DNA of 64,000 nucleotides, from positions 455,406,307 to 455,470,306 of the forward strand of contig NC_134354.1 in NCBI RefSeq assembly GCF_048569485.1, in the 5' to 3' direction. Position numbers and translations under genes: made by a program. The stretch's first letter is position 1; each line of letters starts with the position of its first letter. Positions 10,326 through 22,926 of this stretch are shown in pieces. The notes beneath the pieces were generated by a model, which was given only the letters and a program-made list of their open reading frames with translations, did no database searches and was not told where the DNA came from. The DNA is from Anomaloglossus baeobatrachus (lineage: Eukaryota; Chordata; Amphibia; Anura; Aromobatidae).

Positions 10326-10377
10326 AAATTGGGTGACCCTGCGAGTTTTTCAAGTGGAAGACTCTTCAGGACTAGAG

Positions 10378-10455
10378 ATGAGCGGACGAGTGGAAGTTCG
10401 GGTTCTGCGGGTTCAGCCGGACTTTAGATAAAGTTCTGTTTGGGACCCTGACCTA
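10378..10455. mobile_element. Remnant of an AGAGATGAGCG-type MITE
   Basis: Starts TAGAGATGAGCGGACGAG, the terminal phrase of a family seen whole at 50046-50381. Only the left end survives. Confidence 0.45.
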
Positions 10456-10457
10456 AA

Positions 10458-10812
10458 GGTGTTGTCCCGCAAAAAAAAATAAGCCTATACTCAACCCCGG
10501 CATGCTTCCATCGATGTCTATAGCCACGTTCCTGGGGCCCATGTGACATCATTATGACACGCAAGCCCCGCGACCAATCAGTGCCCAGCGTGTATCTCCC
10601 CTCCTTCGGACATTTGAGCAGGATGTGAGTGCTGCACTGAGTTACTGCTCAAACGTCTGAATGCGGGGAAAAGGAATGGTCGCAGGGCCCGCATGTCATA
10701 ATGTCACATGGGCCCTGGGAACGCAGCCCCAGACATCGCTGGAATTGCATCAGCACCGAAGGTGAGTATAGGCTTATTCAAGGGGAATGACTAGGGGTTG
10801 TCCAAGTAGTGG
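10458..10812. mobile_element. Fold-back element
   Basis: The left arm ATAAGCCTATACTCA...GGGGCCCATGTGACAT is answered by a right arm ATGTCACATGGGCCC...TGAGTATAGGCTTAT. Each arm is about 100 bp around a spacer. No coding capacity. Confidence 0.7.
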
Positions 10813-10823
10813 ACAACCCCTTA

Positions 10824-11663
10824 GGCTACTTTCACACTTGCATTGGACGGCTTCCGTAGCATTGCGTTGTGTGACGGATGCAACGGATGCATTGCATATA
10901 GTGGCACAACGTATGCTACGGATCGTACAAAACAACGGAAAGCTTTTTTTTTTTTCTTTACAGTTTTACCGGCAGCAGACTATTGTGGACGATCAGCTGA
11001 TCGCTCTCAATAGCCGGTGGCCGGGCACTCAGCTGAGCTGAGCGCTCTCACATGCCGGCGGCCGGGCGCTCAGCTGAACGCTCTCAGATGCCAGCGGCCG
11101 GGCGCTCAGCTGAGCGCTCTCACATGCTGGCGGCCGGTCGATCAGCTGAGCGCTATCACATGCCGGCGGCCGGGCGCTCAGCTGATCGTTCGGCCGCCAA
11201 GAATGTCTGCGGGGGGCGGAGTGGGTGGAGCCGAGCGGGCCATGGCGCTGAGGACAGGTGAGTGTGTGTGTGTGTGTGTACATACATGCGGAGTGGAGTG
11301 CGGGAGGGGGCGGAGCCAAGCGGGGAAGTGTCGGGCTCCCTGCACACGTAGCGAGGGTAAATATCGGCAAAGCACTTTGCTTGGTTACCCAATATTTACC
11401 TTGGTTACGGGTGCAGGGAGCCAGAGAGAGCATGCGCAGTGAAATCCTACGGATTGCGCTGATGAAAAAAAGTTACATGCTGCGTTCCTCCCACCCGGCG
11501 CAGCGTCAAAATAACGACGCTACGTCGTCCAGTGGATGCAACGCTGACACTTGTGTTACAGTGCGTCGTCCATACAAGTCTATGGAGAATAGCGCAGTGC
11601 GTTAACGGACTGCGCTATTCTCCATAGTGACGGACTGCGCTGAACGCAAGTGTGAAAGTACCC
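10824..11663. mobile_element. Harbinger-like MITE with TTA target duplication
   Basis: The ends GGCTACTTTCACACTTGC and GCAAGTGTGAAAGTACCC are inverted counterparts and are flanked on both sides by TTA (10821-10823, 11664-11666). A 3-bp TTA/TAA duplication is characteristic of PIF/Harbinger elements. It contains a 36-bp minisatellite and a GT run, and no transposase. Confidence 0.75.
11015..11195. repeat. Minisatellite, 36-bp unit
   Basis: About five units of GCTCAGCTGAGCGCTCTCAC ATGCCGGCGGCCGGGC. Each unit contains the palindrome GCTCAGCTGAGC. It lies inside the Harbinger-like MITE. Confidence 0.9.
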
Positions 11664-11689
11664 TTAACCTGAACCACATTGGAACTCAC

Positions 11690-11975
11690 TAATTGGGCAG
11701 TTTGGGTCTCCGCCCACATACAGCCAGCCATAAACAGAACACTTTCGGAGCCGGGCAGATCAAAGTGCGCATGCGCTGAAGTGCAGTGGAGTTCTTTGTG
11801 TGAATGGCGCTCAACACGTCACGCACACGGGATTGAGCATTAGGACAGCGATCGAGCAAGATGGAGGAAGCGCCGGACCGAGAGCAGCGACACCCATCGG
11901 ACCGGACCGCCACCTTGGTGAGTATTATAAAGGTCTTTTTAACGTTCTACAGAGCGGTGACAGGTTCCCTTTAAA
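11690..11975. mobile_element. MITE family Y, right part
   Basis: Contains ACACCCATCGGACCGGACCG, GTGAGTATTATAAAGGTC and the terminal phrase GTGACAGGTTCCCTTTAAA, shared with 12682-13315 and 41610-42850. The left end is not recognisable. Confidence 0.6.
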
Positions 11976-12525
11976 GAAAACAAAACAGAGGGGAAAACAT
12001 AATAAAAAATGCAAAACTTCCTTCCACTTTGAGCTGCAATCCCCTTCACTCCCCAATTCCGCTTGACAGAATCACGAGCTTGCACTTTTTCAGAGGTGAC
12101 ATGATTATTTAAAGCTGTGTTTTTTTTATTGCACCTCTGGAGTGGTGCTTTAAATCTAATTCCCTTGTGACTTGTATTATAATCAACTGTTGTTGCTGTC
12201 GTCTTCTGTTATCGCTGCTGCTCCTGTCAGAACCTCGCGATTTCTGACATCCAGTGTTTCATGGAGAGCGGCTGGAGGTCACAACTGAATACATCTTTAT
12301 GAGAGCCTTGTTCTGCCCTCGTTCTGGCTCTCATAGACTTGCATTGCAAGATTGTGATATAACTTCTGACTTCCGGCTAATCAGAAATGATGGGCCCAAG
12401 AGCACACCGTGGAACCAAAGCGGCACAGAAAAAGTTTACAAACGGCAAGTATAAGACAGGGATGGTGACTTACATGTAAAGCACCACTCCAACACTGAAA
12501 ATAAGCGCTGGATTGGTGGTTTAAA

Positions 12526-12680
12526 GAGAATCTGTCAGCAAGTTTTTGCTACCTCATCTGAGAGCAGCTTGATGTAGGCAACCAGACCCTGAATCCAATG
12601 ATGTATCAGTTAGATTACTGGCTGCAGCAGTTGTGATAAAATCTGAGTTTTTAGATTTAGCGGAATGCAGAGCTCAGAAA
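12526..12680. mobile_element. MITE family Z, left fragment
   Basis: Begins AAAGAGAATCTGTCAGCAAG and includes GAGAGCAGCTTGATGTAG. The matching right end is missing. A fuller copy lies at 27755-28680. Confidence 0.55.
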
Positions 12681-12681
12681 T

Positions 12682-13315
12682 TTAAGGGGAACCTGTCACC
12701 GGAATTGTCTATTATAAACTGGTTAACACCAGTAAGCGCTTATATACAGCAGAGTAGAATACTGTATTTAATTACCCAAGGCGCTCTGTCTAACATAAAA
12801 CACAGCTTTTTTATACTCACCTGCCGGGCGGTCAGGTCCGATGAGCGCCGCTGGTCTTGCTCTGGCGATTGCCATCCTCCTTCCCTGCGTTGTGCAGATG
12901 ACACATCTTACATTGTCTACATAGTATCCTCCATCACGCTCCTGTGTAGGTTAACTGTACTCAGCCGTGCTGAGGGCAAAGTATTGTAGTGCGCATGCAC
13001 GAGGAAAGGTCAAAGAATGCCCGCGCATGCACATTACACTACAGAGATAAGTGCACATGCGCAAGAGTGCAATGGAGGACACTGTGTGGATGATGTAGGA
13101 TGGTGATCACAAGGAGAGAGGAGGCTCCATATCGAGACCAGCGATGCCCATCAAACCGGACTGCACTGTCGGTGAGTATAGTAAAGGCTTTTCATGTTAT
13201 ACAGAACGACTTAGTTACTTATATAACTTATATACTCTGTAATGCTGTATATAAGGGTTTACTGCTGGTGGCTACAGTTCATATGGGGCAAATCTGTTGA
13301 CAAGTTCTCTTTACT
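12682..13315. mobile_element. MITE family Y, near complete
   Basis: Begins TTAAGGGGAACCTGTCACCGG and ends TGTTGACAAGTTCTCTTT as an inverted counterpart. The interior contains inverted phrases around CGCATGCACGAGG. It abuts the family Z fragment, into which it probably inserted. Confidence 0.65.
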
Positions 13316-13721
13316 GTGAGACCTTGCCTGCTCACTTGATAGGGGGCACTCACTTTGCTGCATTTCCGAGGTAGCAACAGGAACACACACACAGCTTAAT
13401 AAAAGTCCAAAACGGTTTAACGCCACATAAACCGCTTCTTCAAACAAAATCCATAACACATAGATATCCCGGATACCAGTTCCTATAGATCGTGGCTCGC
13501 CCGCTCAGAAATGGACACTACCAGTGTCAGAGTAGAGCTCCCACAGCATCCCTCACTCAGTTCCAGATGTTTGAAACCCCTTCACGCTTCCTCAGGTGAG
13601 TTTCTTCCAGAGGCCAATCTCTCTGAGGACAGCAATCTCTTTTTCCTGCCAGAAGCTGCTCTTCATGCAGTGCTGTTCCACACACTGCTCCACACACTGA
13701 ACTGACATGTGCCAAGCAACC
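13316..13721. other. Intron 1 sequence without recognised features
   Basis: Moderately GC-rich and unique-looking. No exon-like frame with splice sites was seen. Confidence 0.45.
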
Positions 13722-13723
13722 CA

Positions 13724-13766
<43 letters not shown>

Positions 13767-13985
13767 TATTTATAGAGCACCATTGATTCCATGGTGCTGT
13801 ACATGAGAAGGGGGTTACATACAGAACACATATACAGGTTACAGTAGACAGACTAGTACAGAGGGAAGAGGGCCCTGCCCTTGCAGGCTTACATTCTAAA
13901 GGATTTTGGGGAGGAGACAGTAGGTGGGGTGTAGGTCGGGCGGCAGCTCCGCACGGTGGTCGGGCGGCAGCTCCGCACGGTGGTG
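13722..13985 (-). repeat. SINE/LINE 3' tail, reverse orientation, with (ATT)n
   Basis: An (ATT)n run of about 40 bp is followed by TTTATAGAGCACCATTGATT, the reverse of the usual GCGCTATAAATAAT-type tail. A 24-bp piece (GGTCGGGCGGCAGCTCCGCA) is duplicated in tandem at about 13936-13983. Confidence 0.6.
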
Positions 13986-14317
13986 AAGCAGTGAGGTCAT
14001 TCAAGGTTATAGGCATTTCTGAACCCAATTAAGACATGTCAGACACACCCATAGGCAGGGTATGTGGATGGCCAGTCCCACCCATCTCTCACCCATCCTT
14101 AATCCTGGCCCATTCAATACTTATAGGAAACGTTTGTGGCACTACAAGTGCCAGCAAAAACTCCCAGGATCACATCACTTCTGTGGCACATACAGTGTGT
14201 TCGGAAAGCAGCACAGAGCAGAGCCACACTGAACACTGGAGAGAGCGGTGGTAGGTGAGTATATGAATACACTCACATTACATTACATGTAATGTACACA
14301 CATTTAATAAAAATATA

Positions 14318-15949
14318 TAGTGGGTACAGAAAGTATTGAGACCCCTTTAAATTTTTCACTCTTTGTTTCATTGCAGCCATCTGGTAAATTCAAAAAAGTT
14401 CATTTTTTTCTCATTAATGTACACTCTGCACCCCATCTTGACAGAAGAAAAACAGAAATGTAGAAATCTTTGCAAATTTATTAAAAAAAACTGAAATATC
14501 ACATGGTCATAAGTTTTCAGACCCTTTGCTCAGACACTCATATTTAAGTCACATGCTGTCCATTTCCTTGTGATCCTTCTTGATATGGTTCTACTCCTTC
14601 ATTGGAGTCCAGCTGTGTTTAATTAAACTGATAGGACTTGATTTGGAAAGTCACACAACTGTCTATACAAGACCTCACAGCTCACAGTGCATGTCAGACC
14701 AAATGAGAATCATGAGGTCAAAGGAACTGCCCAAGGAGCTCAGAGATAGATGTGTGGCAAGGTAGAGATCTGGCCAAGGTTACAAAAAAAATGTCTGCAG
14801 TACTCAAGGTTCCTAAGAGCACAGTGGCCTCCATAATACTTAAATGGAAGAAGTTTTGGACCACCAGAACTCTTCCTAGAACTGGCTGTCCAGCCAAACT
14901 GAGCAATCGTGGGAGAAGAGCCTTGGTGAGAGGGGTAAAGAAGAACCCCAAGATCACTGTGGCTGAGCTCCAGAGATGCAGTAGGAAGATGAGAGAAAGT
15001 TCCACAAAGTAAACTATCACTGTAGCCCTCCACCAGTTGGGCCTTTATCATGGCAGAGTGGCCCGACGGAAGCCTCTCCTCAGTGCAAGACATATGAAAG
15101 CCAACATAGTTTGCAAAAAAAACACATGAAGGACTCCCTGACTATGAGAAATAAGATTCTCTGGTCTGATGAGACAAAGATAGAACTTTTTGGTGATAGT
15201 TCTAAGCGGTATATGTGGAGAAAATAAGGCACTGCTCATCACCTACCCAATACAATCCCAACATTCAAACATGGTGGTGGCAGCATCATGCTATGGGGGT
15301 GTTTTTTAGCTGCAGGGACAGGACGAGTGGTTGCAATTGAAGGAAAGATGAATGCAGCCAAGTACAGAGATATCCTGGAAGAAAACCTCTTCCAGAGTGC
15401 TCTGGACCCGAGACTTGGCCAAAGGTTCACCTTCCAACAAGACAATGACCCTAAGCACACAGCTAAAATAACAAAGGAGTGGCTTCAGAACAACTATGTG
15501 ACCATTCTTGACTACTCCAGCCAGAACCCTGACTAAACTTAATTGAGCATCTCTGGAGAGACCTGAAAATGGCTTTCCACCAACGTTCACCATCAAACCT
15601 GAGGGAACTGGAGAGGATCTGCAAGAAAGAATGGCAGAGGATCCCCAAATCCAGGTGTGAAATACTTGTTGCATAATTCCCAAGAAGACTCAGGGCTGTA
15701 CTAACTCAAAAGGGCGCTTCTACTCAATACTGAGCAAAGGGTTGGAAGAATAGTTGTGACGATGTGATATTTTAGTTTTTCTTGTTTAATAAATGTGCAA
15801 AAATTTCTACATTTCTGTTTTTTCTCTCAAGATGGGGTGCAGAGTGTACATTAATGAGAAAAAATGAACTTTTTTGAATTTACCAAATGGCTGCAATGAA
15901 ACAAAGAATGAAAAATTTAAAGGAGTCTGAATACTTTCCGTACCCACTC
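14318..15949 (+). mobile_element. Tc1-B: broken Tc1 transposon
   Basis: Ends TAGTGGGTACAGAAAGTATT and its inverted counterpart GAATACTTTCCGTACCCACT are flanked by TA. The transposase, on the plus strand from about 14698, is recognisable as MRSKELPKELRDR..., [35 protein letters not shown] and a trailing NLRELERICKKEW. It is interrupted by several stops and a frameshift. A sister copy lies at 44538-45992. Confidence 0.9.
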
Positions 15950-15951
15950 TA

Positions 15952-17090
15952 CATGCCATTCACAATATAACCAGTCACCTTCTCACACCAGGCTCTCTAT
16001 GTACAAAGTCTATAGTTAGAGAGGCGCTAATCAGAGGGGAAAGGGGCATGGTTAGGCAGGAGGAAAGGTGGTGCAGCGTGGTGGATTATGATCTGCCTGC
16101 ATTTGGCCTATAAGATTTCAAGTTTTTTTTATTAGTTGAAAAATGAAGGCTGGTAAATGTTGTCTAAATATATAAATGCCAATCTTCTTTTCTCCATCAA
16201 GGAAAGAATGAGACTTAGGAGTTTACCTAAAAAGAGCATCATTTGTATTCTACTCACCGAGAAGGATATACTGCACAGACATTTGTGGGAATGACATGAT
16301 ATTGATCTCAGCAGTTCTAGGCTTCCCTGAGGATGATTGTGTTCCCATCCCTTTCCCGCTTGCGGTGCCAGATGCATAGGGTCAGGATGTCCTGGAAGCG
16401 CTGCCTGTGGAATCCATTCCAATGCAAACAGCCTGACAGCCCCATACAGTGAGCTATGCTAGGGATCATGATTGATAAAGGGATATTACATAATAGAAGA
16501 CCGTAAAGAAGGCATCATATACATTTTAAGAAATTTCACAGTTGTACAAAGTATTTTTAGATATGCTGCATATTAATGATAGTAGAAAATGCACAAATAA
16601 CAGTATTTAGAGTCTGTGATTTAAAATATTGTTGGCTATTATCAGTCTGGTATGAGTAAGTAATTCACTCCCTTTACTAAAAGCTACATCCCCAGAGATC
16701 ACTGCTTAGAGGCAGAATCCTAAAAAAGAATATAAGGCTGTGTGCTCACGCTGCTTTTTGTGATACAGTTTTTATGCATTTTTTTGGTGCAGTTTTGTCA
16801 CAAAAATGCATGTCTATTTGATCACAAGCCGGCTATTCTCCACGCTAAGCTCTGATCACTGCTGTAAACTATTTAGATGCTGCTATCAATCTCTTGACTA
16901 TAGTGTTTAAATTGAACAATTGCCAGTACACAGCAGCTTCCATCTGTGTCCTGCAAAACGATTGTTGGTCACTGAAGGATTACTATGGCAATCGGGGACC
17001 TGTTAATGTCCTCTGTCACTGCAATTTTGGTACTCCTATGGAGATTAGCTTCATAGGAGACTACCAGTGTTTAAACGTGTTTCAGTATAT
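15952..17090. other. Intron 1 sequence, mostly unrecognised
   Basis: No gene-like frame. About 16730-16820 resembles the end of a dispersed element (GGCTGTGTGCTCACGCTGC), but no mirrored end was found. Confidence 0.4.
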
Positions 17091-17094
17091 ACAT

Positions 17095-18066
17095 AGTTAC
17101 ATAGTTACTTAGGTTGAAAAAAAGACCTAGGTCCATCTAGTTCAACCTTCCTCCACCACTTCTACATTTGGTCACTAAGTCATTTATAACAATCAATGTT
17201 TTGTGTACTGAGGAAATCATCCAGCCCTTTTTTAAAAGCTGTTATAGTATCTGCCATTACTACCTCTTGTGGTAGAGCATTCCACAGTCTGACTGCTCTA
17301 ACTGTAAAGAACCCTTTCCTATTTAGCTGTCGGAATCGCTTTTCTTCCACTCGCAGTGAATTCCCTCTGGTCCTTAGTATTGTCTTTGGAAGAAATGTCA
17401 TGTGCCAGTCCTTTATATTGACCACACATATATTTATACATATAAATGAGATCTCCTCTGAGACGTCTTTTTTCTAAGCTAAACATATCTAACTTTTTCA
17501 ACCTGTCATCATATGGGAGGCTTTCCATTCCTTGTAGTAGTCTAGTTGCCCGCCTTTGAACTGACTCTAACTTCTGAATGTCCTATTTAAAATGTGGAGC
17601 CCAAAACTGGATCCCATATTCCAGATGTGGCCTTACAAGCGATTTATAGAGGGGTAATAATACGTTGGGATCACGGGATCTAATCTCTCTTTTTATACAC
17701 CCTAAAATCTTGTTTGCTTTAGCAGCTCTACCTGACATTGAGTGCTGCTGCTCAGCTTATTTGTAATGAGAATACCCAAGTCCTTCTCCTGTTCTGTAGT
17801 CCCGAGTTTACTTCTGTTTAATGTATACGCAGTTATAGAATTACTCCGTCCTAGGTGCATTACTTTACATTTAATCAACATTAAATCTCATTTGCCAAGT
17901 ATCTGCCCATTCTGACATCTTATCCAGATCTTTTTGTAATATTGTATTATCAAGGTCAGTTTTTAATATCCTACATAGTTTGGTGTCATCAGCAAAGACT
18001 GACACTTTACTATCAATCTCATCCACAAGGTCATTAATAAAGAGATTAAAAAAAATATAGATCAAA
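17095..18066 (-). mobile_element. CR1-clade LINE, 5'-truncated 3' part
   Basis: Minus-strand frames encode the end of a reverse transcriptase: INDLVDEID...VFADDTKL (the F-x-DD catalytic box), then [20 protein letters not shown] and GFFTVRAVRLWNALPQEVV. Frameshifts and stops separate them. The 3' end ...GGTTGAACTAGATGGACCTA...GTTACATAGTTAC is a short-tailed CR1-type tail. A second copy of the same family lies at 57223-59075. Confidence 0.8.
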
Positions 18067-18127
18067 AGATCACTGGTTCAGGTCATATAAGGGGACTATA
18101 AAATAAAGTAAAAGATAAAAGTTTTTT

Positions 18128-18129
<2 letters not shown>

Positions 18130-18176
<47 letters not shown>
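18130..18176. repeat. (TA)n microsatellite
   Basis: Uninterrupted TA dinucleotides, about 23 copies. Confidence 0.98.
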
Positions 18177-18177
<1 letters not shown>

Positions 18178-18179
18178 AA

Positions 18180-19004
18180 ATATAAAAAAAATTGAATTAT
18201 CCTTTTTCCCCTTGAAAAATAAAGAAATGAAAAAAATTACAAATAAACATATTTGGTAATGGTGTATCAGTAAAAGTCCAATCTATCAAAATATAAAACT
18301 AATTAACCCATACCCATGCAAGTGCTTGGTATCCACACCTTGCTTTTTTCTTTTTCATATCACAATTTTTATGTAAAAATTGATCATGAAACTTTCACAC
18401 TGGCCACTAGGGCTTTTTTCAAACTTATACTTCTTGTTTCAGGAAATTCACACGTAAACTAGCTACAATGGTCAGATCCAGACCCTATTTTTTGTAAAGG
18501 TCTTTGTGAAAGGAGGGGGTGGAGGGTCAGCTGTGCCATCAACTATAGTGATTTGTGGATTTTTTGTTATCACCTGTGTATAGAGACGTTACCTATCATT
18601 ATAATCCTGCCTCCGATGATAACAAGACTAGTGAAAAGTCTTCCTGAAAGTACAGGAAGTTATGACTCATGCTATGCCTAGCCCCAGTGTGAAAATGTAA
18701 TTTTTTTTTTTAATACAGATCATCATGTGAAAAAAATTGACAAAAATATTAAAAAATACTTGTAACTCCAAAACCTGATTTAAACAGGTCATTTTTAGAT
18801 GATACTTTTCCTTAAAGGTGGGGTTGTCATAATAAGACTGTACCCATACCATACTGAGCTGTCTATAAAGACAACGTGGGAAGCATTTGTCTGCCTCCGA
18901 CATGGCCGCCCTTAGTGGGTTACAACATAATTTTAAATTCCCATTTTTCATCTGTTTTCTCTGAAAAAGTAAATGTAAACTCATCTGATCTTCACTGTTC
19001 TATT
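18180..19004. other. Intron 1 sequence without recognised features
   Basis: AT-rich. No inverted ends or exon-like frames seen. Confidence 0.45.
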
Positions 19005-20598
19005 CTATTGAAGGATTAGAAGAATCCAGGCCATATATAAACCAAGAGATAGTGAGGGAATACTTAGCTAACATAAATGAATTCAAGTCCCCAGGTCCAG
19101 ATGAATTACACCCCAGTGTACGGAAGGAGATAGCAGAGGAAATATTAGAACCACTCTTCATAATTTTTGAAAATTCTTGAAGAACAGGAGAAGTTCCAGA
19201 AGACTGGAGAAGAGCAAATGTTGTCCCTATCTTCAAAAAGGGGAAGAAGGTGGACCCAGGGAACTATGGGCATGTGAACCTGACTTCCATACCAGGAAAG
19301 ATCTTTGAACAAATTATTAAACAACATTTATGCAAGTACCTGAATGAGAATTGAAGTGATTAACCAGAGCCAGCATGGGTTTGTAACTAATAAGTCATGT
19401 CAGACTAACTTAATTTCCTTCTATGACAGAATCACTGACTGGGTGGATCAGGGAAATGCAGTAGATATAGTATATCTTGACTTCAGCAAAGCATTTGACA
19501 AAGTATCTCATACAATCCGTATTGAAAAAATGACCAAGTGTGGAATAGACAAGGCAAGTGTTAGATGGATTCGTAACTGGCTTAGTGATCGGAGTCAAAG
19601 AGTGGTCATAAATGGCTACACATCCAGTTGGAAGGTTGTCTCAAGTGGGGTACCACAGGGCTCTGTCCTGGGCCCCGAGTTGTTCAACATCTTTATCAAT
19701 GATTTAGATGAAGGAATGAAGGGTAAACTGATTAAATTTGCTGATGACACAAAGCTAGGAGGAATAGCTAATACTAGAAAAGAGAGAGAAAGGATTCAAT
19801 AAGACCTAAACAAGCTGGAACAACGGGCAGCAACTAATAGAATGGTTTTTAACAGGGTGAAATGCAAAGTCATACATCTTGGCAAGAATAATGAAAAGAG
19901 CATATACAGCATGGGAGGAATAGAGCTATCCAACAGCATGTGTGAAAAAGACTAAGGTATACTAATAGATCACAGACTGAACATGAGTCAACAGTGTGAT
20001 GCAGCAGAAAAAAAGGCAAACACCATTCTAGGATGTATTAACAGAAGCATACATTCTAGATCACGTGAAGTCATTATCCCCATTTCTCCTCTTTGGTCAG
20101 ACCTCATCTGGAATATTGTGTCCAGTTAAAAAAGACATCAACAAACTGGAGCAAGTTCAGAGAAGAGTGACCAGAATGGTGACTGGTCTGCAAACTATGT
20201 CCTATGAGGAACGGTTACAGGATTTAGGATTGTTTAGCTTGCAAAAGAGAAGACTGCGAGGAGACCTAATAGCTGTCTACAAATATCTTAAAGGCTGTCA
20301 CACTGTAGAGGGATCAGTTTTATTCTCATTTTCACAAGGAAAGACTAGAATCATTGGGATGAAACTGATGGGGAGGAGACACAGATTAGATATTAGAAAA
20401 AACGTTTTGACAGTGAGGGTGATCAACGAGTGGAACAGGCTGCTACAAGAGGTGGTGAGTTCTCCTTCAATGGAAGTCTTTAAAAAGAGGTTGGATGGAC
20501 ATCTGTCTGGAGTGATTTAGTGAATCCTGCTTTGAGCAGGGGTTAGATTAGATGACCCAGGAGGTCCATTCCAACTCTAATATTCTATGATTCTATAA
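19005..20598 (+). mobile_element. CR1 LINE, 5'-truncated
   Basis: Plus-strand frames encode a reverse transcriptase from about its palm N-terminus: KSPGPDELHPSV, VPIFKKG, then (frameshifted near 19340) [39 protein letters not shown] and [11 protein letters not shown] with the FADD catalytic box. A third frame gives the C-terminal RLRGDLIAVYKYLKG and NEWNRLLQEVV. Several stops are present. The 3' end ...GACCCAGGAGGTCCATTCC...ATTCTATGATTCTAT is the diagnostic CR1 8-bp repeat tail. The endonuclease part is missing. Confidence 0.9.
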
Positions 20599-20957
20599 TA
20601 ACGTAATAATAAACTGAAATCTGATTCATTAAATTAAAATTGTCTACATAAGACATTACCTATCATCAAAAGCAATTCATCACCTCCACCCTGTGCATCT
20701 TACAGTCACAACCATTAGCCTTCTCTTCTGGCAGGGCTCACACAATGCGGTGTATTGTTGGTAGCTCTAACAATTATTCTTCTGTGCACGGTTTTCAGTA
20801 CATAAGAACACTATGGGAGTAATGTGCGCTCGCACCATGCCAAACATAAGCAGCAATCCACTAATGATATTATTGGTGTCCATTAAAATGCTTTATTCTA
20901 ATCCCAAGTCCTTATACCATTTCTGCCGGATTTACCTTGTTCTTTATTGTTCTGCAG

Positions 20958-21127
20958 CTTCCCGAGGTCGTCCCACTTAGTGTGGGAGGGACGTGCTTCA
21001 CCACCAGGCTGTCTACACTGCAGAGGTACGAGGACACCATGCTGGCTGCCATGTTTAGTGGACGTCATCATATTCCTACAGATGCCGAGGGCAGATACTT
21101 TATTGACAGAGATGGAGCATACTTTGG
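20958..21127 (+). CDS. KCTD7: KCTD7 coding exon 2 (residues 51-107, BTB/T1 first half)
   Basis: Encodes LPEVVPLSVGG...FTTRLSTLQRYEDTMLAAMFSG...YFIDRDGAYFG, the first half of the BTB/T1 fold that assembles the KCTD oligomer and docks CUL3. Human KCTD7 has FPEVVPLNIGG and RLSTLRCYEDTMLAAMFSG here. The acceptor is TTCTGCAG|CTT in phase 0, joining the CAG that ends exon 1. The donor is GG|GTAAGA, leaving two bases of a Gly codon completed by exon 3. No disabling change is visible. A Tc1 copy starts only 153 bp downstream. Confidence 0.97.
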
Positions 21128-21280
21128 GTAAGAGATTGGGTAATAACCAGCTGGTCACATTACAGAAGATCTTACCTTGCTATTTTTTACATTTGATCCA
21201 TATATACGCTGTGCTTTGACGTTTCCAAGACTAAAGTATTGATGACCTTTATTTAGGATCTGTCACCAATATCAGATCTA

Positions 21281-22924
21281 CAGTGCCTTGCGAAAGTATT
21301 CGGCCCCCTTGAATTTTTCAACCTTTTCCCACATTTCAGGCTTCAAACATAAAGATAAAATTTTTAATGTTATGGTGAAGAATCAACAGCAAGTGGGATA
21401 CAATTGTGAACTTGAACGAAATGTATTGCTTATTTTAAACTTTTTTAAAAAATAAATAACTGAAAAGTGTGGCATGCAATATTATTCAGCCCCTTTAAGT
21501 TAATACTTTGTAGCGCCACCTTTTGCTGCGATTACAGCTGCAAATCGCTTGGAGTATGTGTCTATCAGTTTTGCACATCGAGAAACTGAATGAAATTCTT
21601 GCCCATTCTTCCTTTGTAAATAGCTGGAGCTGAGTGAGGTTGGATGGAGAGCGTTTGTGAACAGCGGTTTTCAGCTCTTTCCACAGATTCTCAATTGGAT
21701 TCAGGTCTGGACTTTGACTTGGCCATTCTAACACCTGGATAAGTTTATTTGTGAACCATTCCATTGTAGATTTTGCTTTATGTTTGGGACCATTGTCTGT
21801 CTTGCTGGAAGACAAATCTCCATCCCAGTCTCAGGTCTTTTGCAGACTCCAACAGGTTTTCTTCAAGAATGGTCCTGTATTTGGCTCCATCCATCTTCCT
21901 ATCAATTTTAACCATCTTCCCTGTCCCTGCTGAGAAAAGCAGGCCCAAACCATAATGCTACCACCACCATGTTTGACAGTGGGGATGGTGTGTTCAGGGT
22001 GATGAACTGTGTTGCCTTTACGCCAAACATATTGTTTGGCATTTGGCATTGCGCCCAAATAGTTAGATTTTGGTTTCATCTGACCAGAGTACCTTCTTCC
22101 AAATGTTTGGTGTGTCTCCCAGGTGGCTTGTGGCAAACTTTAAATGACAATTTTTATGGATATCTTTGAGAAATGGCTTTCTCCTTGCCACTCTTCCATA
22201 AAGGCCAGATTTGTGCAGTGTGCAACTGATTGTTGTCCTATGGACAGACTCTCCCACCTCAGCTGTAGATCTCTGCAGTTCATCCAGAGTGATCATGGGC
22301 CTCTTGGCGGCATCTCTGATCAGTCTTCTCTTTGTTTGAGATGAAAGTTTGGATGGACAGCACGGTCTTGGTAGATTTGCAGTGGTATGATACTCCTTCC
22401 ATTTCAATATGATCGCTTGCACAGTGCTCCTTGGGATGTTTAAAGTTTTGGAAATCTTTTTGCAACCAAATCCGGCTTTAAACTTTTCCACAATAGTATC
22501 ATGGACCTGCCTGTTGTGTTCCTTGGTCTTCATGATGCTATCAGCACTTTAAACAGAACACTGAGACTATCACAGAGCAGGTGCATTTATACGGAGACTT
22601 GATTACACACAGGTGGGTTATATTTATCATCATCAGTCATTTAGGACAACATTGGATCATTCAGAGATCCCCAATGAACGTCTGGAGTGAGTTTGCTGCA
22701 CTGAAAGTAAAGGGGACGAATAATATTGCACGCCCCACTTTTCAGTTTTTTATTTTTTTAAAAAGTTTAAAATAAGCAATAAATTTTGTTCTGCTTCACA
22801 ATTGTGTCCCACTTGTTGTTGATTCTTCACCATAACATTTACATTTTTATCTTTATGTTTGAAGCCTGAAATGTGGGAAAAGGTTGAAAAATTCAAGGGG
22901 AACGAATACTTTCGCAATACACTG
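21281..22924 (-). mobile_element. Tc1-C: long-TIR Tc1, broken
   Basis: Begins CAGTGCCTTGCGAAAGTATT and ends in the inverted GAATACTTTCGCAATACACTG, flanked by TA (21279-21280, 22925-22926). Inverted repeats extend about 220 bp, as in IR/DR-type Tc1 families. The minus-strand transposase opens at 22533 (MKTKEHNRQVHDTIVEKF) and runs to [10 protein letters not shown]. Later parts (DNGPKHKAK...[11 protein letters not shown]) are out of frame with it, and the second box reads DNGPKH instead of DNDPKH. It shares its family with Tc1-E at 28681-30309. Confidence 0.93.
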
Positions 22925-22926
22925 TA

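Noticed and set aside
13560-13620. Fourth hammerhead-like motif (minus strand, CTGAGGAAGC... CAAACATC)
   Set aside because: The stem II arms do not pair and the GAAA box is absent, so the resemblance is too weak.
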